From positions 62,001 to 126,000 of the forward strand of contig NZ_QTTQ01000009.1 in assembly GCF_003384935.1 (NCBI RefSeq): DNA of 64,000 nucleotides. The letters are read 5' to 3'. The position numbers and the translations under genes are program-made. This document shows positions 63,697 through 64,000 of this stretch, in pieces. The notes under the pieces were generated by a model that had not been told where the DNA came from, searched no databases, and saw only the letters and a program-made list of their open reading frames with translations. The DNA comes from Lutibacter oceani. GTDB lineage: Bacteria; Bacteroidota; Bacteroidia; Flavobacteriales; Flavobacteriaceae. Every line of letters begins with the position of its first letter. The first letter of the stretch is position 1.

Positions 63697-64000
63697 ATGC
63701 AATTATCACCACTTGAAATAGTTAGAAGAGAATCGTTACAAAAACTACGTGAATTAGGTATAAATCCATACCCTGCAGAGGAGTTTAAAACAACAGCAAC
63801 AATAAAACAAATTACTTCAAATTTTGATGCTTTTGAAGGTAAGGAAGTTGTATTGGCTGGTAGAATGATGAGTCGAAGAATCATGGGGAAAGCTTCATTT
63901 GCAGAACTTAAAGATGCAAGTGGAAGAATGCAAATTTATATTAATAGAGATGAAATATCTTCAGAGGATGATTCAACAATGTACAATACTGTATTCAAAA
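63697..64000 (+). CDS. lysS: Lysine-tRNA ligase, N-terminal fragment (3' end outside window)
   Basis: The first 101 codons of a class II lysyl-tRNA synthetase, cut by the window edge. The N-terminus 'MQLSPLEIVRRESLQKLRELGINPYP' and the anticodon-binding OB-fold with 'VVLAGRMMSRRIMGKASFAEL' and 'GRMQIYINRDEI' are typical. The catalytic domain lies beyond the window. A -7 box is found 38 bases upstream of the ATG, and there is no SD sequence, as usual here. Confidence 0.95.
   Translation, partial: MQLSPLEIVRRESLQKLRELGINPYPAEEFKTTATIKQITSNFDAFEGKEVVLAGRMMSRRIMGKASFAELKDASGRMQIYINRDEISSEDDSTMYNTVFK

Noticed and set aside
63633-63884. A minus-strand 83-codon frame as the client of the minus-strand terminator near 63473
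   Set aside because: It is antisense to the start of lysS and has no recognisable features. Its 3' end is also on the far side of the small-RNA promoter box, so the terminator fits the candidate small RNA better.

Overview
The window is a low-GC stretch of chromosome from a member of the Bacteroidota, almost certainly family Flavobacteriaceae. Several signs agree. Promoters match the Bacteroidota form TTG-N19/20-TAnnTTTG. Coding genes lack Shine-Dalgarno sequences, except rpsU. The window has typical flavobacterial fusions and families: a fused alpha/beta 2-oxoacid dehydrogenase E1, SecDF, a BlaR1-like M56 protease with TonB-like C-terminal modules, DUF3467 after rpoC, and a short adenylate kinase domain. 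The genus cannot be fixed from the sequence alone. No phage, insertion sequence, CRISPR array or defence island is present; nearly everything is core or near-core chromosome.

Layout. 1-264 is the 3' end of hutH. 338-5254 (minus) holds an oligopeptidase B-like lipoprotein, a 37-residue small gene with its own promoter and terminator, a DUF962/Mpo1 protein and a TonB-dependent receptor. The receptor is divergent from a MocR/PdxR-type regulator (5322-6821). 6857-21732 (minus) is the translation/transcription supercluster: rpsU - tyrosine recombinase - hpf - tRNA-Thr/Tyr/Gly/Thr - tuf - tRNA-Trp - secE - nusG - rplK-rplA-rplJ-rplL - rpoB-rpoC - DUF3467. 21828-26874 (minus) has an acyl-CoA dehydrogenase, a helix-hairpin-helix protein, an AGCS amino-acid:sodium symporter, a K+ channel and a PspC protein.

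26980-40794 (plus) has uvrA, a LOG-family protein, a large outer-membrane protein made of a dead M1-peptidase-like domain plus a beta-barrel, the E1 alpha/beta fusion, a four-gene 2-oxoacid:ferredoxin oxidoreductase operon, an epimerase and a dienelactone hydrolase. 40873-45752 (minus) has NDH-2, an unknown protein, a nitronate monooxygenase-like enzyme and dnaK. 45971-56606 has sdaA, DUF2853, mdh, fhs (minus), secDF, a fused hpt-adk, obg and a TonB_C-like lipoprotein (minus). 56837-63450 has a cellobiose phosphorylase, then a blaI - M56 protease - TPR operon (minus), then a DUF456 membrane protein. The window ends inside lysS.

How the parts connect. The E1 fusion and the ferredoxin-dependent oxidoreductase stand side by side and could use the same kind of 2-oxoacid with different electron acceptors. 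The second operon has two CRP/FNR-like palindromes upstream, which suggests redox-dependent switching. The most notable non-gene signals are: a perfect anti-SD-complementary leader on rpsU; two terminators whose U-tracts run directly into the next start codon, with promoter-like boxes in their loops; a probable minus-strand small RNA between DUF456 and lysS; palindromic repeats with a GTCA head; and an A7 tract at the hpt/adk junction, where loss of one A would restore two genes overlapping by ATGA.
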